64,000 bases of DNA, from NCBI GenBank assembly GCA_023159155.1, contig JAJNNX010000012.1, positions 930,001 to 994,000 on the forward strand. The letters run 5' to 3'. A program made the position numbers and the translations under genes. The notes beneath the pieces are model-generated. The model saw nothing but the letters and a program-made list of their open reading frames with translations, searched no databases and was not told where the DNA came from. Of this stretch, positions 10,277-22,519 are shown piece by piece. Each line of letters opens with the position of its first letter. Positions within the stretch are counted from its first letter, which is position 1. This DNA is from Ustulina deusta (taxonomy: Eukaryota > Ascomycota > Sordariomycetes > Xylariales > Xylariaceae).

Positions 10277-13200
10277 GAATTTAACGCCGGGAGAAGACCT
10301 ATAGTCTTCATGCCTCCCTAGGGGCTTGCGGCGTGCGAGGCTACCTAAACTATCTATCCTACAACCTCGTGGGAGGACACTCTAGTATACAAGATATCTC
10401 GCAGATCTAACCCGTAGGCACGCGTGATAGTCAAACCGCTTCCGTTGGCCCCGCCCTCTGGGCTCGTGCTCGGCGCTGTGTGGTTATAGTGGTCCCCTTA
10501 CGAGGGAGTAAGCCAGGATCCATATATATACAAAAAATTGTTGCGTGGAAGCAGCAAATCTAGTGACGGTTTTACCCGTGGTCGTTCTAGCCCTTCGTTG
10601 GGCGTCTGTTCTATGGCTTGCGCCATGACTAGCAGGCAGGTGTCAGGTACTTGACATTTTGCCCTAGTATAATGCTTCTTCTAGTTATACGCCCGTCTAC
10701 CTATCTGAAAATTACCATCAGTGTGAGGGAATAAATCTCGAGATTAATCAGAATTGGAAAAGAATACTCTCATCTACGCCCTCCGAAGCTTCTCTGTGGC
10801 AGTCACGACAATAGTGCAAGACCTCGAAGAAGCATCTGCCTAGGGGATATGCTCGGGTTTCTTTACCCACTCCAAGAACCAAGAGACTATAATTTCCAAT
10901 TGTTTTCTATTGTTCATTGCCATCCCGCTAAGATTATCGGGGGTTTCGGGATCATGAGCCCATTATTGCCGTACACACTAGGCAGGGGAAACGGGAGGAA
11001 TATCCCCTGATATTTGAGGACTGAATTCCCTGGATGATCACATAGGCAGGTGGTTATTTCCGGAAATGCAAATAGAGGACATTGAACTTCAGTAGACTAT
11101 CTCTGTAGGCAGTGCAGATACTGAGGGACTTTCTTCGACTGACCCTTGCACTTACACCACCAGACTAGGGAGAATGAAACGACATGGGAAACGAACCTCG
11201 TGCGTTCGACGGCGTGACAAGTGTGACAGGAATTCTTTTAGAATGTCGCTTTACTATCAAGACACTCGGTGGGACAATAAGCCTTGAACTTAACTAACTG
11301 GCCTGTATCGTAGGCGTATTACTCACCATCAGAGCTGCCTTTCTAATTCAAGATTTGAACTGCCTCTGATATTATCTTCTGCATATATTTTGTATACCAC
11401 GAGCCTAACTCGGTCAATCGTCAATGTCTTCCCGCATTTATTTAGCACGTTCATACAAGATCCACATATTTGTATGATGCTCTCGAATTTGGAAGTCGAG
11501 CTCCCCTTTCTCGCTTAAAAATTCATCGAAAATGTAACAGCCTTCACCATGGGTGAAACCGCACTTAATGAGACCGAGTCCTCTTTGTCCTGTCCGTGCC
11601 CCATGGAGCATGGACAAAACGAAAGTCGTGTTTTGTATAATTCAAGATGAGGTTCGACTCCCAGCATACGTAAAGGTTCCATCAAGCACCCAGAAGAGAA
11701 TTTTGCTCTCGTTAGTATTTCATTTGGTTTAGCCTCACGGATAAGACGAAACAAGAGTAGAGCCATAGGCCATGGTCGGATGACGATGGTATGATGTATC
11801 TCTTTGTGTAAGCAGAGAAACCCAAGCGTTGAGTGAGCGGGAGTGGTGTTAGAAACTTGTCGAGTTGTCGAGGATAGGTGTAGGTGATACGCATTTTTGT
11901 TGTACAGCGGGTTCATGGCACTCATTTTAGATGATATTTTACCCAAAATACACGATCTATTCTACGGGGAAATTCCTAGCTGAAAGGGCACCGGAAGGAG
12001 TATCAACATGGGCATATTTATTTTCGAGCGTCGGCTGCGTTAGACTACTATGAACCTTCCTTTTTATGGAGTGCCTGAATAGTGTTGGGAACATGCAGAC
12101 AACTACGAAGTACTTGTCTCAAGATACTGCGGATAAGGGCGTTAGCACTTTGCGTCTTGTAATGGTTCCTATGACAATACATCAAAGCGATCGCGATACA
12201 TCTTTTCTATTTCAAGTGGATTGCTACTAAATTTGTCTTCTTTGCACTAGAGATTCCGGGGCAGAAGAGGATAGAGCCTGATATTTTTACCTAGGTTTCG
12301 AACTTTGGCGAGTTCAGAAACCCACTGCCGGTCTCTCTATGATTTTTGGATTCGTGGTGTAATTTTCCTCGTATGGATCCCCAATATCGCTGGTATTATA
12401 GCACTACGAGCTCCTTGATACCGTGAGTATATAAGTGACTGTAGACGCAAATGAATCTAATCTTGATATCGTTCTACTTCTGCTAGTTGTGGACCGGTAT
12501 AGTGAAGAAGATTATGATTGGTAGCTGGTAGCTAAACGAGTGCCTCACAAAGTTCAAGCCTGGAAGAAGGATGTCTATCTAGTGTTCTATAACTGGTAAA
12601 ATAAGAGAGTGTTTTGTATATTGTAGGTTCTAGGCTCTTGCGCAACATCATGTGCTCACAATATACCGGTACCTGTCTTGACATCTAGTCACTGGTTTTC
12701 GGGACCACGAGCTAGCTACCTAGGTACCCGCAATATCTAGGGATCGGATGGACCGATCATAGGTAATAACGCAAGCGTAATGATTACGTAGTATCCGACC
12801 TCTAGAAGTGTAGAACCAGCGTGTCGAAGGGGGTAGGTACTACAATCGCCAGGGCGATGGCAAATACGAGGTAGCCTGGACTGGGCCCATAGCTAATGAA
12901 TGTTTATACATACATATGAATGAAATATTAGTATGCGGCCATGAATGTGACCACGACTGCAGACGACCATCCAAGCCAACAGCTTGACCACAAGACGTCC
13001 TGTTTCCTTGCACCAGTGAGCTGTATAGGATGAAGAAAACCACGCCAAGACACGAGAGCGACGCTCTCGAATGCACTGCATATGCATGTACCTACATACT
13101 TAACAGTAGTAGAAGAAGAAAGAGCGGTATATCTCGGGGTGCCGGAAAGCGAGGCTGCATAGATATGTAGGGAGTTGCATGGTACTTATGTATGTGACCA

Positions 13201-16200
13201 TGTATGTATGCAGGGTTTCCCCTCTCGTTATACATATTGTTCGGAAGGACGCCAAGCACAGTGTTGGCAGGCGTGATGGGATGATGGAGAGCAAGAATCT
13301 ACATACAAATGTTGAGGATTTGGTGTAGAAGCCTCCAGGACTGCAGGTTTTAGGATCCGGAAAAGGAGTCTCCTGGACGAGGTTGGATAGAATTGTAGGT
13401 TAGGATTGCATGAATATAATCACTTTAAAATGTTGCTTTTCACTCTAGTATTTCATTCTTTCAACCTTCAAGACTGAATGCTCGCCTGCTTCCAAGTGAC
13501 AAAATATCCCCAATACATGTTATGCTATGGGGGAGCAATAACACCAAGGGAGATACTTAGGTGCATAGCTACTATGTAGGTGGGTTTTAATAATGTGGAC
13601 CTTGGAGGCCAAAAGCACCCGCCTCTCCTGAGCAAGTGCTCTGGTTGGCTGAATCATGGTTAGTACCCACTTCAAATCCCCCGCAAGCCGTCAAATCGGT
13701 CGCCTCGCCCTCGACCTGGGAAACCCCTGTTCCCTTTCCACATCGCAGTGGCACCGTTTGGCGTAGGTGAGCTGTGCCAAGGAGCATACAAGCAGAAGTG
13801 CTAGTCGTTCCATCATCACATGGTTCGTCAAGCGTCTTTTTGCGATACTTTTCGCTGAGCCAGCACGTCGCGTGTGATTGCTCGGACCGGTCCGTACACC
13901 GGGTGCCTTTTCTGAGCCTGTTCCCTTCCCTCTTTTTTTCGAGTCGTCAATGGTGTTGTTGATAAGGCACACTTGCTCACTACACTGGTTACCCACTTTA
14001 GAAGCTGGAACGATGTCCAGAGAGCACCCTGGTGCTTTTCATGATCGAGCAAGCATTACATTACGCATACGCCTTTGGAAGTAAAGCATCGCGCAGCCGG
14101 TGAACCGCTGCTTAACCCTGCAGACTGTACATTGCACTGTGATCCAAGTAAAGACAGCATCCTTCGGAGCAGGAGGCGTAGCATAACTCGATAGTTAGAC
14201 GACTCTGCTTTTTTCTATTCTTGATACGGTGCCCAGTAGAGTTGAGGTGCCGATAGCAACACAGAGCACTGGCGGCTATGAAGAGAGGGCGGTCAAGAGA
14301 AGAAAGACTAGTAGGACCGCCGCACCGGCACAATGAGTTAGTAGAAGCCTCCGTACTGAGTGTTTAATGTTGCGCCTTGCATATTCCTCGAATTTTGTCT
14401 CGCGTGCCGAGTAGAGGCGAAATGACGACAAAGTGCAGCTATCGCGCGTCTTTTTAATGTTCAGCGTGGCTGTTGACAGTCCGAAAGGGGTTTAATGAGC
14501 GCGGTTTAGGCCCTACGGTATACGATCGTCGTGTAACATGGGCACAAACCAGAGGCTGAGGTTGTGTAAATTCGGTCTAATTGAAACTATCTAACTTATC
14601 TGCGAAGTTTGACGGAATTGTCTCCGCGAGGGGAGAAGAAAAAAAAAAGGCTCAAAACTCGAGTCTATATCACACGACTTATTCCATGTTTTGTACACTT
14701 TTTCTTCCGTAGCGAGAAAACTAGTGATGCAATCTTGTCCTCTGTAGACCACTTGCATGCATGAGAAATAAAAACCCTGCTAAGCTAATGCTATTGAAAT
14801 ACAATACACTATATGTACCTAGATTCAGATATTCGTACAAAGAAATGGCCCCAGTGCTCTAGCCTGCTAATATTATAGGTAATTGCTCACATTCGATGAG
14901 GCCTGTTACCTGTAGGACCTAACGTAGTATAGATCATTGGTGGAATAGTAAGCTCGTAGCTTTGGCTCATGGCAAAGGCGTGCATTAAGACCACCGAGGT
15001 GGCTCGATAGACACGCTCTCTGAATAATAACGAGAAATGGTAATAATAGCAACACATACCCAACAATTGTAACATGTTTATGGTCACCAGGGTCGATTTG
15101 CCTGGAGCGTAGTGTGGTCGAGAATGAGACACCAGGCGTCTTCAAGTTAGTGCAGAATTCGTATTAGACCCATTTGCTGTCACGAACCCAAATTCATGGC
15201 GAAGAGCCGAGGAGGAACACTTACCAGGATTTCGGGACTTTCCATTGCATGGCTCAGAAGCTAAGGTCTTGCTGCGTATTCGTCGTTTTCCGTGCACTAC
15301 ATACTATTGCTAATTGGTGATTCTATCCAAACCAATAATATGGTGTCTCAATCTCGACGGAAGCGGGAGTGGGGATTTGACGCCGGTAGTTCAGTCTCCC
15401 GTCAAAACGTCCAAACCCCATGAAAACTGTGAAGGCCCGATTCCAAATAGACACTTAGTGTAATCTAGTGTAGTGTATACAGTGACTAATATTATAATAA
15501 GGTTGTCGAGTTAGTGTTAGGGCATTGACGGGGGAGGGGAGGGGAGACCATCTCAAGTTGAGGGTTCCTCTTGGGTTATTTAGACAGCAAATCCTAGATT
15601 TGTCGCCGACTTGGACGATAGTAATGATGCGCTCGGATTGGCCCGTTTCCGAGGCGCATGAGGAAGCTTTCCTAGTAAATCCCCCTTACCATTTAGGTTG
15701 AAAGCGGCAAGGGTCTATCTAGTGTGAAGTTAGGTACTCCACCCGACGATATTTGTTGCATTGGATCGATTTTTTACTATAAAATGAACACCGACATACT
15801 AATTCATGAATAGGAATAGTTGATGGTGTACAAGTATGCTTGGCCGATGGTCGCGAGTCTAGTCGCAACAGCATGTACGGATTACGCATATAATCTTTGT
15901 GTTTCGCGGTGTGTGTTGTATGTGCACTGGCGTTAATAAAAACCATACTGTCTGGTAGTGATGGAATTTTTGTCCATGTCATACCATATAAGTTCTAAAA
16001 TTTCAGTAGCACGAATCAGGGGAATTGAACCAACATTCTACTCGGGTGTCAGACACTCGGCTTAATTTTTAATACTGAAAGGTCATCGGCATTACCCGGC
16101 GTATTACAAGATCGAGTCAGCACAGTTGCGGTACCAGGCCCTCGGCGGGGTGCGGATATCACAAAGCGTCTTTCATGAGAACACGAGAACGTTTCTAGGG

Positions 16201-16222
16201 CTAGACATACATGGGATATGCT

Positions 16223-16243
16223 GCTGCCAGAAATTCTGGCAGC
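16223..16243. repeat. Perfect 10-bp inverted repeat with one-base centre
   Basis: Arms GCTGCCAGAA and TTCTGGCAGC around a single A form a 21-bp near-perfect palindrome. Such symmetry suits a dimeric DNA-binding protein better than a hairpin, as the loop would be one base. No gene start is close by. Confidence 0.8.
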
Positions 16244-17540
16244 CTACATTATTGCGTGCAGGGGCCGTTGGTGGAGAATCCTGCCACGGAGTTTGTATCG
16301 AGCAAACTACCCAGTAGCAACATGTATGTTTGTCCACACGGCACACTGAACATGAGTGGTGGAATATCAAGGTGTAGCTGGAAATGCCAGTCTACCTCCG
16401 TGCGGTGAGATTTAGCTCCTACGACAAACGTTAGCAACAGAGGCCAACGAGCGAGTGATCCGGGCTCCCCTTATTCCCTGCAATGCCCAAGTAGCTAGCC
16501 CACCAGGAGACCAACATGCATATTTACGTTTAGATTTCCGTACTTGCTACTCATGCGGGGGATCCAAGCTGCTGCCTCCGTCGGCGATGGTGTTGCAATC
16601 ATGATATACGCTAGGCATGTATGTAGTGTATATCAGAGGGGTCTGAAAAGTCCTTCACTGTCCAGTCTGCGCTGTTTCACCCAAGGCACTGCTTGCTGCA
16701 GGAGGCACGAATCATGAGGCTCACGAGAGAAGCACTAAGCCCTATTGCGATAAATTTAACGAGACGTAAGCCCGATCCTGGGTGAAGGTAGCAGTGGTGA
16801 TGGCTACAGCAGTCTTCGCCTCGGGAGGCATTCGATTGGCTGCCGTGGGTGCCAGGCATAGGACGAAGAGACGACGATGTCTGGAAACCTGCCCTTTTCC
16901 GAAGGGGTTTAATGACGGGACTAGCCGGCATGCTCACTTCCCTCGACATCGGGCTGCATCAACGATCCCGAAATTTTATATTGTACACTACTGTATTGCG
17001 TGGACTATATTGCTGTCGGCCCGCCCGAATCATGCCGATAGATCTGCCATGCATAATCACCGCCACTCCAGGTCATTCCGTTACGTGCTGCACGCATATG
17101 TATGCGTGTAAGTGTGTGTATGGGGCGCGGTCGTGGTCAACCGAAGTTCGTAGGGTTACACGGCGTCCCCACTTGTGCCGTGAGACGCCACGCCGTTGCA
17201 TTGAACCGGAAACATCTCTCCATCTGATCCGTGACATTGAACGAGGGCTTCCTTTCTGGGATGTACTTTGCAAAGGCTGTCTGTTTGTGATAGCCATCAG
17301 CAGCACGAAATGTACACTTATGTGGATAGCGCATGACGCTCCAGGTATGACTCGTAATACAGGACATGATCTGAAAATTATTATTACATGCTTATCTAAG
17401 GTGGTGATCTAGATAGGAGGTGAAGCAGAGCTCGAGCGGTTGGTTGGAGAGATGAGACCCAACAGGATGGGCCCAGGCGAGCTAAGCCGGCCAGAGGCCC
17501 GGAGCGGACAAGGAGGCGTAATGGGATTGCCGCTACCTAT

Positions 17541-17587
17541 GCTCCCTGCAGGGCAGAGATGTTGATCAACGGAGTACTGCAGGGAGC
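17541..17587. repeat. Inverted repeat, 11-bp arms, 25-base loop
   Basis: Arms GCTCCCTGCAG (17541-17551) and CTGCAGGGAGC (17577-17587) are exactly complementary. The shape could be a stem-loop in RNA, a pair of binding sites, or the relic of a small inverted-repeat element. There is no adjoining coding region. Confidence 0.8.
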
Positions 17588-18863
17588 CAATCAACTGTAG
17601 CTTAGCACCAATAAGTGTACTCAGAATGAGTTATAATTCGGACGACATTAAGGCACGTCGCCGCAATCCTAGTGCTTGGTATGTGTGGGCGTCTGATATT
17701 ACTACAGATAATCACAAAAGCCGGATCTTTTATTTCATTACTATTTTCGAGCTGCGAAGTAGGAAGCGGGTGAGCGAGGGGAATCCACAAGGTGTCTACT
17801 CATCGCAAGTACAGTATTTGTTCCCTACCTACTATACCGTACTCACCTTAGGAAAGCTTAGGTCAGCACCCGTCCGGAGTGTGCTGTAGGTATACCTATA
17901 GGTACTACACCTCCCTACCTAATGTTACGAGTGCACACATTAACAGTATCAGACAAGCCTTGTCTCTCTCTCTTGCTCCCCCTCCCTCGTCCGTGCTCTC
18001 TCGCCTTGTTCTCTCCATTGCGCGCTACCCAGGCAGATCCATGTATGTCTTGGCAAATCTAACGCTCTCGGAAGGCTGTTCCTATTTGGACAGTTTCGCT
18101 TACCGTGGACCAATCATAAAAATTCCGACTCGCTACTCGATGCAACGTCGTTCTCAACCTAGCTCCTAGCTCCTCTTTGGTATCATGGTCAGCTCATACA
18201 GTACTAGCCCATACCTAGAGACTGCCGGTATACTGCATGGCCGTACATTACACGCACACGTCACAATCTGACATCGTCGTCGCCGCCCTCGCTATGCTTA
18301 CCAGTGTTGCTTGGGTTTAATGAAACCACTTTCCGACAGCGCTGCCCTTTCGAGCTTAATACCGTCCGTTCTCTGTAGATGTGCTGCATCGTCTAGGATA
18401 CTACGCTACCCACAAATTATGCCACAAGACAAGCCTCGATCAAGTGCGAGTCCCCGGCACAGAGGGTTGGTTGGGTGCCTATTCTCGACGGCGTATTCTC
18501 CAAGAGCCCGCAGTGTAGGCAGTGTCTGCACTATGTAGATCGTGGACCCTGAGCTCTGCTTTCTTTCTGCTCTCTTTCCCGCCGCCGGCATGTGACATTG
18601 CGGCGGAAACTTACTTCACTGTTGCCTACCCGTAATTTGGCATGATGTGTAGGTATTCCATGTGCCCCCTTCGACAGCTCATACCGCCGCCGCCGCTCGC
18701 CACACCCTGACCGCCATGCTTGTTTTCGTGTGCTGGACCATGCAACCTCGCTTCTCTCGACCCAATCGTTGATGGACTCGTCTGTTTAGGCTATCCGCCT
18801 CCAACAAGCCACCACCAACACCACCAACATCACCACCATCATGGCTGCACTGCTGTTCTATCT

Positions 18864-18918
18864 CGACTAATACCCGGCTAATACACGACTAACACATAGC
18901 TAACACACAGCTACACCA
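18864..18918. repeat. 11-bp minisatellite, five units
   Basis: Five consecutive 11-bp units starting CGACTAATACC, CGGCTAATACA, CGACTAACACA, TAGCTAACACA and CAGCTACACCA. Units differ by one to four bases. The period is close to one helical turn. Confidence 0.8.
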
Positions 18919-20315
18919 CACTATAGTGGGTATTTTATATGTCTACGATGTAGAGATGATCTACCATGCTAGACGGTACAGTCCTACCCACGTTCCCGTC
19001 CCTGTGTCCTAGTAGTATACACAAACACCGAGGGATAGGTACCTCGACCACCCCGGCCCACCGCGCGTGTAGTCAAGAGCCCGCCCAATCTTGGACCGTC
19101 CCTCTTGCAAGTTGCAACTAACTCGGTCTAAGGCTCTCAGCTGACGAGCGAGCAGCCCTGAGTTAGTGTATGCTGAACGCTTTTAGCTCTGCCGTGGCGT
19201 GCGCCGCATTATTCCAGCCTACTGGTTCCACCGAGATTGGTCTTCCAGAACTCTTCCTCCGGCGTCTTGGCGAGGCCGTAATTAATGCCGTGGACGTGAT
19301 CATCTCCCCCAACCTGGGCTCGGTTGTTGCTCGTCGACGCCAGGAGGAGTTGGAGCTACGGAACGCCCTGGGCCTCCTCTCTAGCGTATGTACCTGAGTC
19401 CACTCGCTTCTTTGTGAATCGCACCGTCCAGCCGTTTCATCCATCATCGCCCGTCCCCGACTGCCATCAATCATGTCTGCCATTTCTGTCCCCAACGTCC
19501 CTCTGGCGCGTCCTACTGTGCCAGGTGCCAGATCATCGCCCATTGTTGCCGACAACTCCCCGTGCCCACCACTTATTATTAGTCCATCGAGACTAAATCC
19601 CCTAGCCCTTTATCCATCTCTCGTCTCGTGAATAAGCGAGCGAGCGTGCTATCGTTGTCACAAACGCTTAGCTCCCATAACAAATCTAAGTTAGGAAGCT
19701 GGTGTTTGTTTCCGGACTCTCCTTGTCACGTCGTCGAGCCCTATTCGTCAAACAAGCGACTCTGTGACAGCAGCCTTTCCCTACTTTGAGAGTTCTAAAT
19801 TTACCAGGGCCTGGCAGCAACTCTCTTAAACTGGCTCGTGGTAGTGTATGATCTAGCTATTCTTGCTTTTTATTCGGACCCTGGTAGCCATCTTGTCTAC
19901 CTAATCATCCGCGCAATAAGTGTTTCGTCCGTCGCAATGCTAGAGTTAACCCTCATTCTAAAAGAATGGGATAACCGGCCGATAGCATCTCAGCCTCCCT
20001 CACCTGTTAATGCCCTACTCATTATCGCATTGCGGCTTTGTTAGTAGTGAACTCTAGCGGCACTGACGCGTGCTACCATACCTACGACCTCTGAGTCGGC
20101 CGTCATTGATATTGTTGTTGTTTTCGTTACCCTTCTTTTCTAACCTAGGGATTTTCGTTGTCAGCCGAGTGTAACTTCTTACCTTGTCGCTGCAATAAAA
20201 ACGGCCAATCTCTTTTGGCCCTGAGCTCGTCCCTGGCTAACCGTCTGATCACCCGAATCCCACCCATTGCGGAGCTTACGTTCCATTCCATTCTCCGCCT
20301 ATATCACAAAACGGC

Positions 20316-22055
20316 ATGAACAGTCATGCAAATAAAACCATGGGGCCGAATGTAAGGTCAGAACCGGCGGCTTCCACAGATCCCTGTGGTATAAACACAA
20401 CCCCCCGTTTTGCCTTCTTGTCCTTCCACACTGCCCAGCCCACTAGCACCACCTCCAAGACGACACAGTCAAAAAGGACTGTAACTGGCGTGTCACGTCC
20501 CACAAGACGGCTCCGGCTACCTACTCGCAGCACATACCTCGTCACACAACCCGAACTTTCCTCCTCTGTCACGCCCATGACCCGACCTCGCCCGTCCGAT
20601 TCAGTTCGGGCCATCATAGAGAGTGCCGTACCAAGTACAAGAATTGAGACTGTCTCTAAAATACCTACGAAACGGCTCCTGAGAGCTTTCAAGGTTAAGC
20701 TCACTGACGAGCGGACCTTGTTGTTGAACTTATTACCACCACCTTCGAGGTTACTTCGCTATGAGAAATGGTTCGCGCAGTCAGAAGCAGTGGTGGTTGA
20801 GTGGTTACTACAAGATGCCTGCCAACAGCAGAATAAGGGCACTCAATGCCTTGACGAGAAAGGTGCTGGCGCACGCCCCCAAGGGCGGAGCTCGATGAGA
20901 CAATGGACTGCCCAACCTGCTTCGGACACATTATCTTCAGTCAAAGGCCAGCTACTTAGCTACCTGCCGACTTTAATCAAACACTCTTCAACCTCGGAGA
21001 CTGGCTCGGCCTTTAGTCTGTTCGAGCCAACAACAGGCGACTCTATATCCAGCCTAGGAAACCCTCCAACTCCCATGGAACGGAGAGCTATCGATTTCCA
21101 AAAGGGTTGCTTGATACGGCGTATTTCTAATGTCACGTCACCTAGTGGGAGGTTCGGACAAGCAGCAACAGTGCTCGAGCAATCTCGGTCCTCTGAAAAT
21201 AGCCAGAGCACAGCTCGGGAAACCAAGCTGGATCTTGACGGCGCCCACGGCTGGAGGAAAACATTTCATTTACTTCTCGAAGCGATTCTTAGAGACGGCG
21301 AAGACCGGGCGGTAACGATGAGCTATGAGCTAGTTAGGATGACATTCCACAAGTTTGCTCACTTGTTGGATGCCGTCACGATAGCTCGACTTGTGGTATG
21401 TGATGCCGATGAAGACGACGTCGTGCTCGTATCGAGGTCAGAAAAAGCAGAAAAGAAACGGGAACAGCGAGAACCCGAAACGTCAAAAGGGGACCCAAAA
21501 GCCAAACTAGAACCCGATGATTCCGTTTCCGAATCCCAGCAAAACCTGGAAGAAGACAACGCGACGGCCCTCGAGATCACAGGGCTGCAAGACTGGAGTA
21601 ACTGCATATTTGGCGATCCGTTATTTGCGACTGTCTTCTCGCACACAACGCCCGAGTTTGAGCGAGGGTTTCGACAATCACACGAAACTGAAGGAATAAA
21701 AAAACATGGCGAATCCCTTAAAATAGAAAAGGAAGAAGACCATGATGGTAGCAGCAGCGACGAAGACGAGGAAGAAGAGCAATATGAAATCAACATAATA
21801 GAAGACCCAGACAACGCTCCGACTCGCATCCTCCTCTACGAGTGTTACCACGCCACGGTGGCCATCGTTAGACAGTTCTACCGACCCGAGGCCGACAGCA
21901 GCGAGCGCGAGATCGCCGCCCGGAGACGTCTGGTGGCAGCGCTGGCGAAGCTCGAGCACGTTGATGCCAGCGAGCCCGCGGGCAAGAGGCCTAGACAACC
22001 GAGCGGTGACGACTGGCCAGTGAAGAGGCCGCGAGGCGATACCCCGGTTTTATGA
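20316..22055 (+). CDS. APH-family (aminoglycoside phosphotransferase-like) protein with altered catalytic residues
   Basis: One uninterrupted frame of 579 residues. The pattern is that of the fungal APH/choline-kinase-like family: LLRYEKWFAQSEAVVVEWL (146-164), SLFEPTTGDSISSL (234-247), DFQKGCLIRRISN with SPSGRFG (260-281), WRKTFHLLLEAILRDGED (313-330), a catalytic-loop equivalent VVCDADEDDVVLV (360-372), a metal-loop equivalent GLQDWSNCIFGDPL (423-436) and a C-terminal helix LLYECYHATVAIVRQFYR (506-523). Relative to the canonical HxDxxxxN loop, Asp363 is kept but the His position is Val361 and the Asn position Asp368; the second loop reads QDWS where DFE-like is usual. A charged insert (about 375-415) splits the two loops and a second acidic tract (470-496) follows. 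Substrate unknown; reduced or lost kinase activity is inferred. The basic PxKRPRG tail could be a nuclear signal. The N-terminal 100 residues are Ser/Thr-rich and low complexity, so the start is the least certain part. Confidence 0.75.
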   Translation: MNSHANKTMGPNVRSEPAASTDPCGINTTPRFAFLSFHTAQPTSTTSKTTQSKRTVTGVSRPTRRLRLPTRSTYLVTQPELSSSVTPMTRPRPSDSVRAIIESAVPSTRIETVSKIPTKRLLRAFKVKLTDERTLLLNLLPPPSRLLRYEKWFAQSEAVVVEWLLQDACQQQNKGTQCLDEKGAGARPQGRSSMRQWTAQPASDTLSSVKGQLLSYLPTLIKHSSTSETGSAFSLFEPTTGDSISSLGNPPTPMERRAIDFQKGCLIRRISNVTSPSGRFGQAATVLEQSRSSENSQSTARETKLDLDGAHGWRKTFHLLLEAILRDGEDRAVTMSYELVRMTFHKFAHLLDAVTIARLVVCDADEDDVVLVSRSEKAEKKREQREPETSKGDPKAKLEPDDSVSESQQNLEEDNATALEITGLQDWSNCIFGDPLFATVFSHTTPEFERGFRQSHETEGIKKHGESLKIEKEEDHDGSSSDEDEEEEQYEINIIEDPDNAPTRILLYECYHATVAIVRQFYRPEADSSEREIAARRRLVAALAKLEHVDASEPAGKRPRQPSGDDWPVKRPRGDTPVL

Positions 22056-22519
22056 AAAGCAAAACAGCCCGACCTGGCACTACCGCAAGAGACAAGGAGC
22101 CGGCGGTATTGCGAGATCCTGAAAGCGGAGATTGCATGTGTACATATACATACTTACTGACGACACGCGTGATATACGTCTCGATTTGGTGTATTTAATT
22201 TAGACCTAACTACGAAGTGATTTGGTTACGGGCTTACACAATCCTCTATCGAGGACGGGAATAGAGAGAAGACGCGGCCAGAGATATCTATCTAGCTTGG
22301 CTTCGCCTACCTAAGGCGTGCCCTCCAGTACACGAGTGGAAAATAGTAATGGAGGGGAGAAGAAAACCAAGAAACAAGTAGCACACAAACTATGCGCGTT
22401 CCGCACCTTTAGGCATTTTATTTTCAGACCTTGATACTGTATGTATGTCTTGACCTCGGGTGTATATAATCTGTATATATTTTCGTCTTCGATGCATGGA
22501 TAGATGGGGCGTGGCTCTT
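22056..22519. other. Convergent spacer (APH-like gene / COG6)
   Basis: About 0.46 kb of presumed 3' untranslated sequence from both sides. No gene or repeat stands out. Confidence 0.5.

Larger units (their letters stand above)
9495..20315. other. 10.8 kb region without recognisable genes
   Basis: No open frame here resembles a known family, and frames on both strands are short and out of register with plausible splice signals. The longest is 187 codons (16849-17412, +) with no recognisable motif. Composition looks mixed rather than strongly AT-rich, so it is not obviously repeat-induced-mutation debris. It contains a TTGG run near 10258, a 10-bp-arm palindrome at 16223, an 11-bp-arm inverted repeat at 17541 and an 11-bp minisatellite at 18864. 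The last several hundred bases probably include the leader of the gene at 20316. Non-coding RNAs cannot be excluded. Confidence 0.55.

Noticed and set aside
11515..11946. 143-codon minus-strand frame
   Set aside because: No recognisable motif, unlike the clear families elsewhere.
15995..16065. tRNA-like T-arm (GGTTCAATTCC on the minus strand)
   Set aside because: The acceptor, D and anticodon stems cannot be paired; the middle is a small palindrome instead.
16849..17412. 187-codon plus-strand frame
   Set aside because: Cys/Arg-rich with no family pattern; length alone is not evidence.
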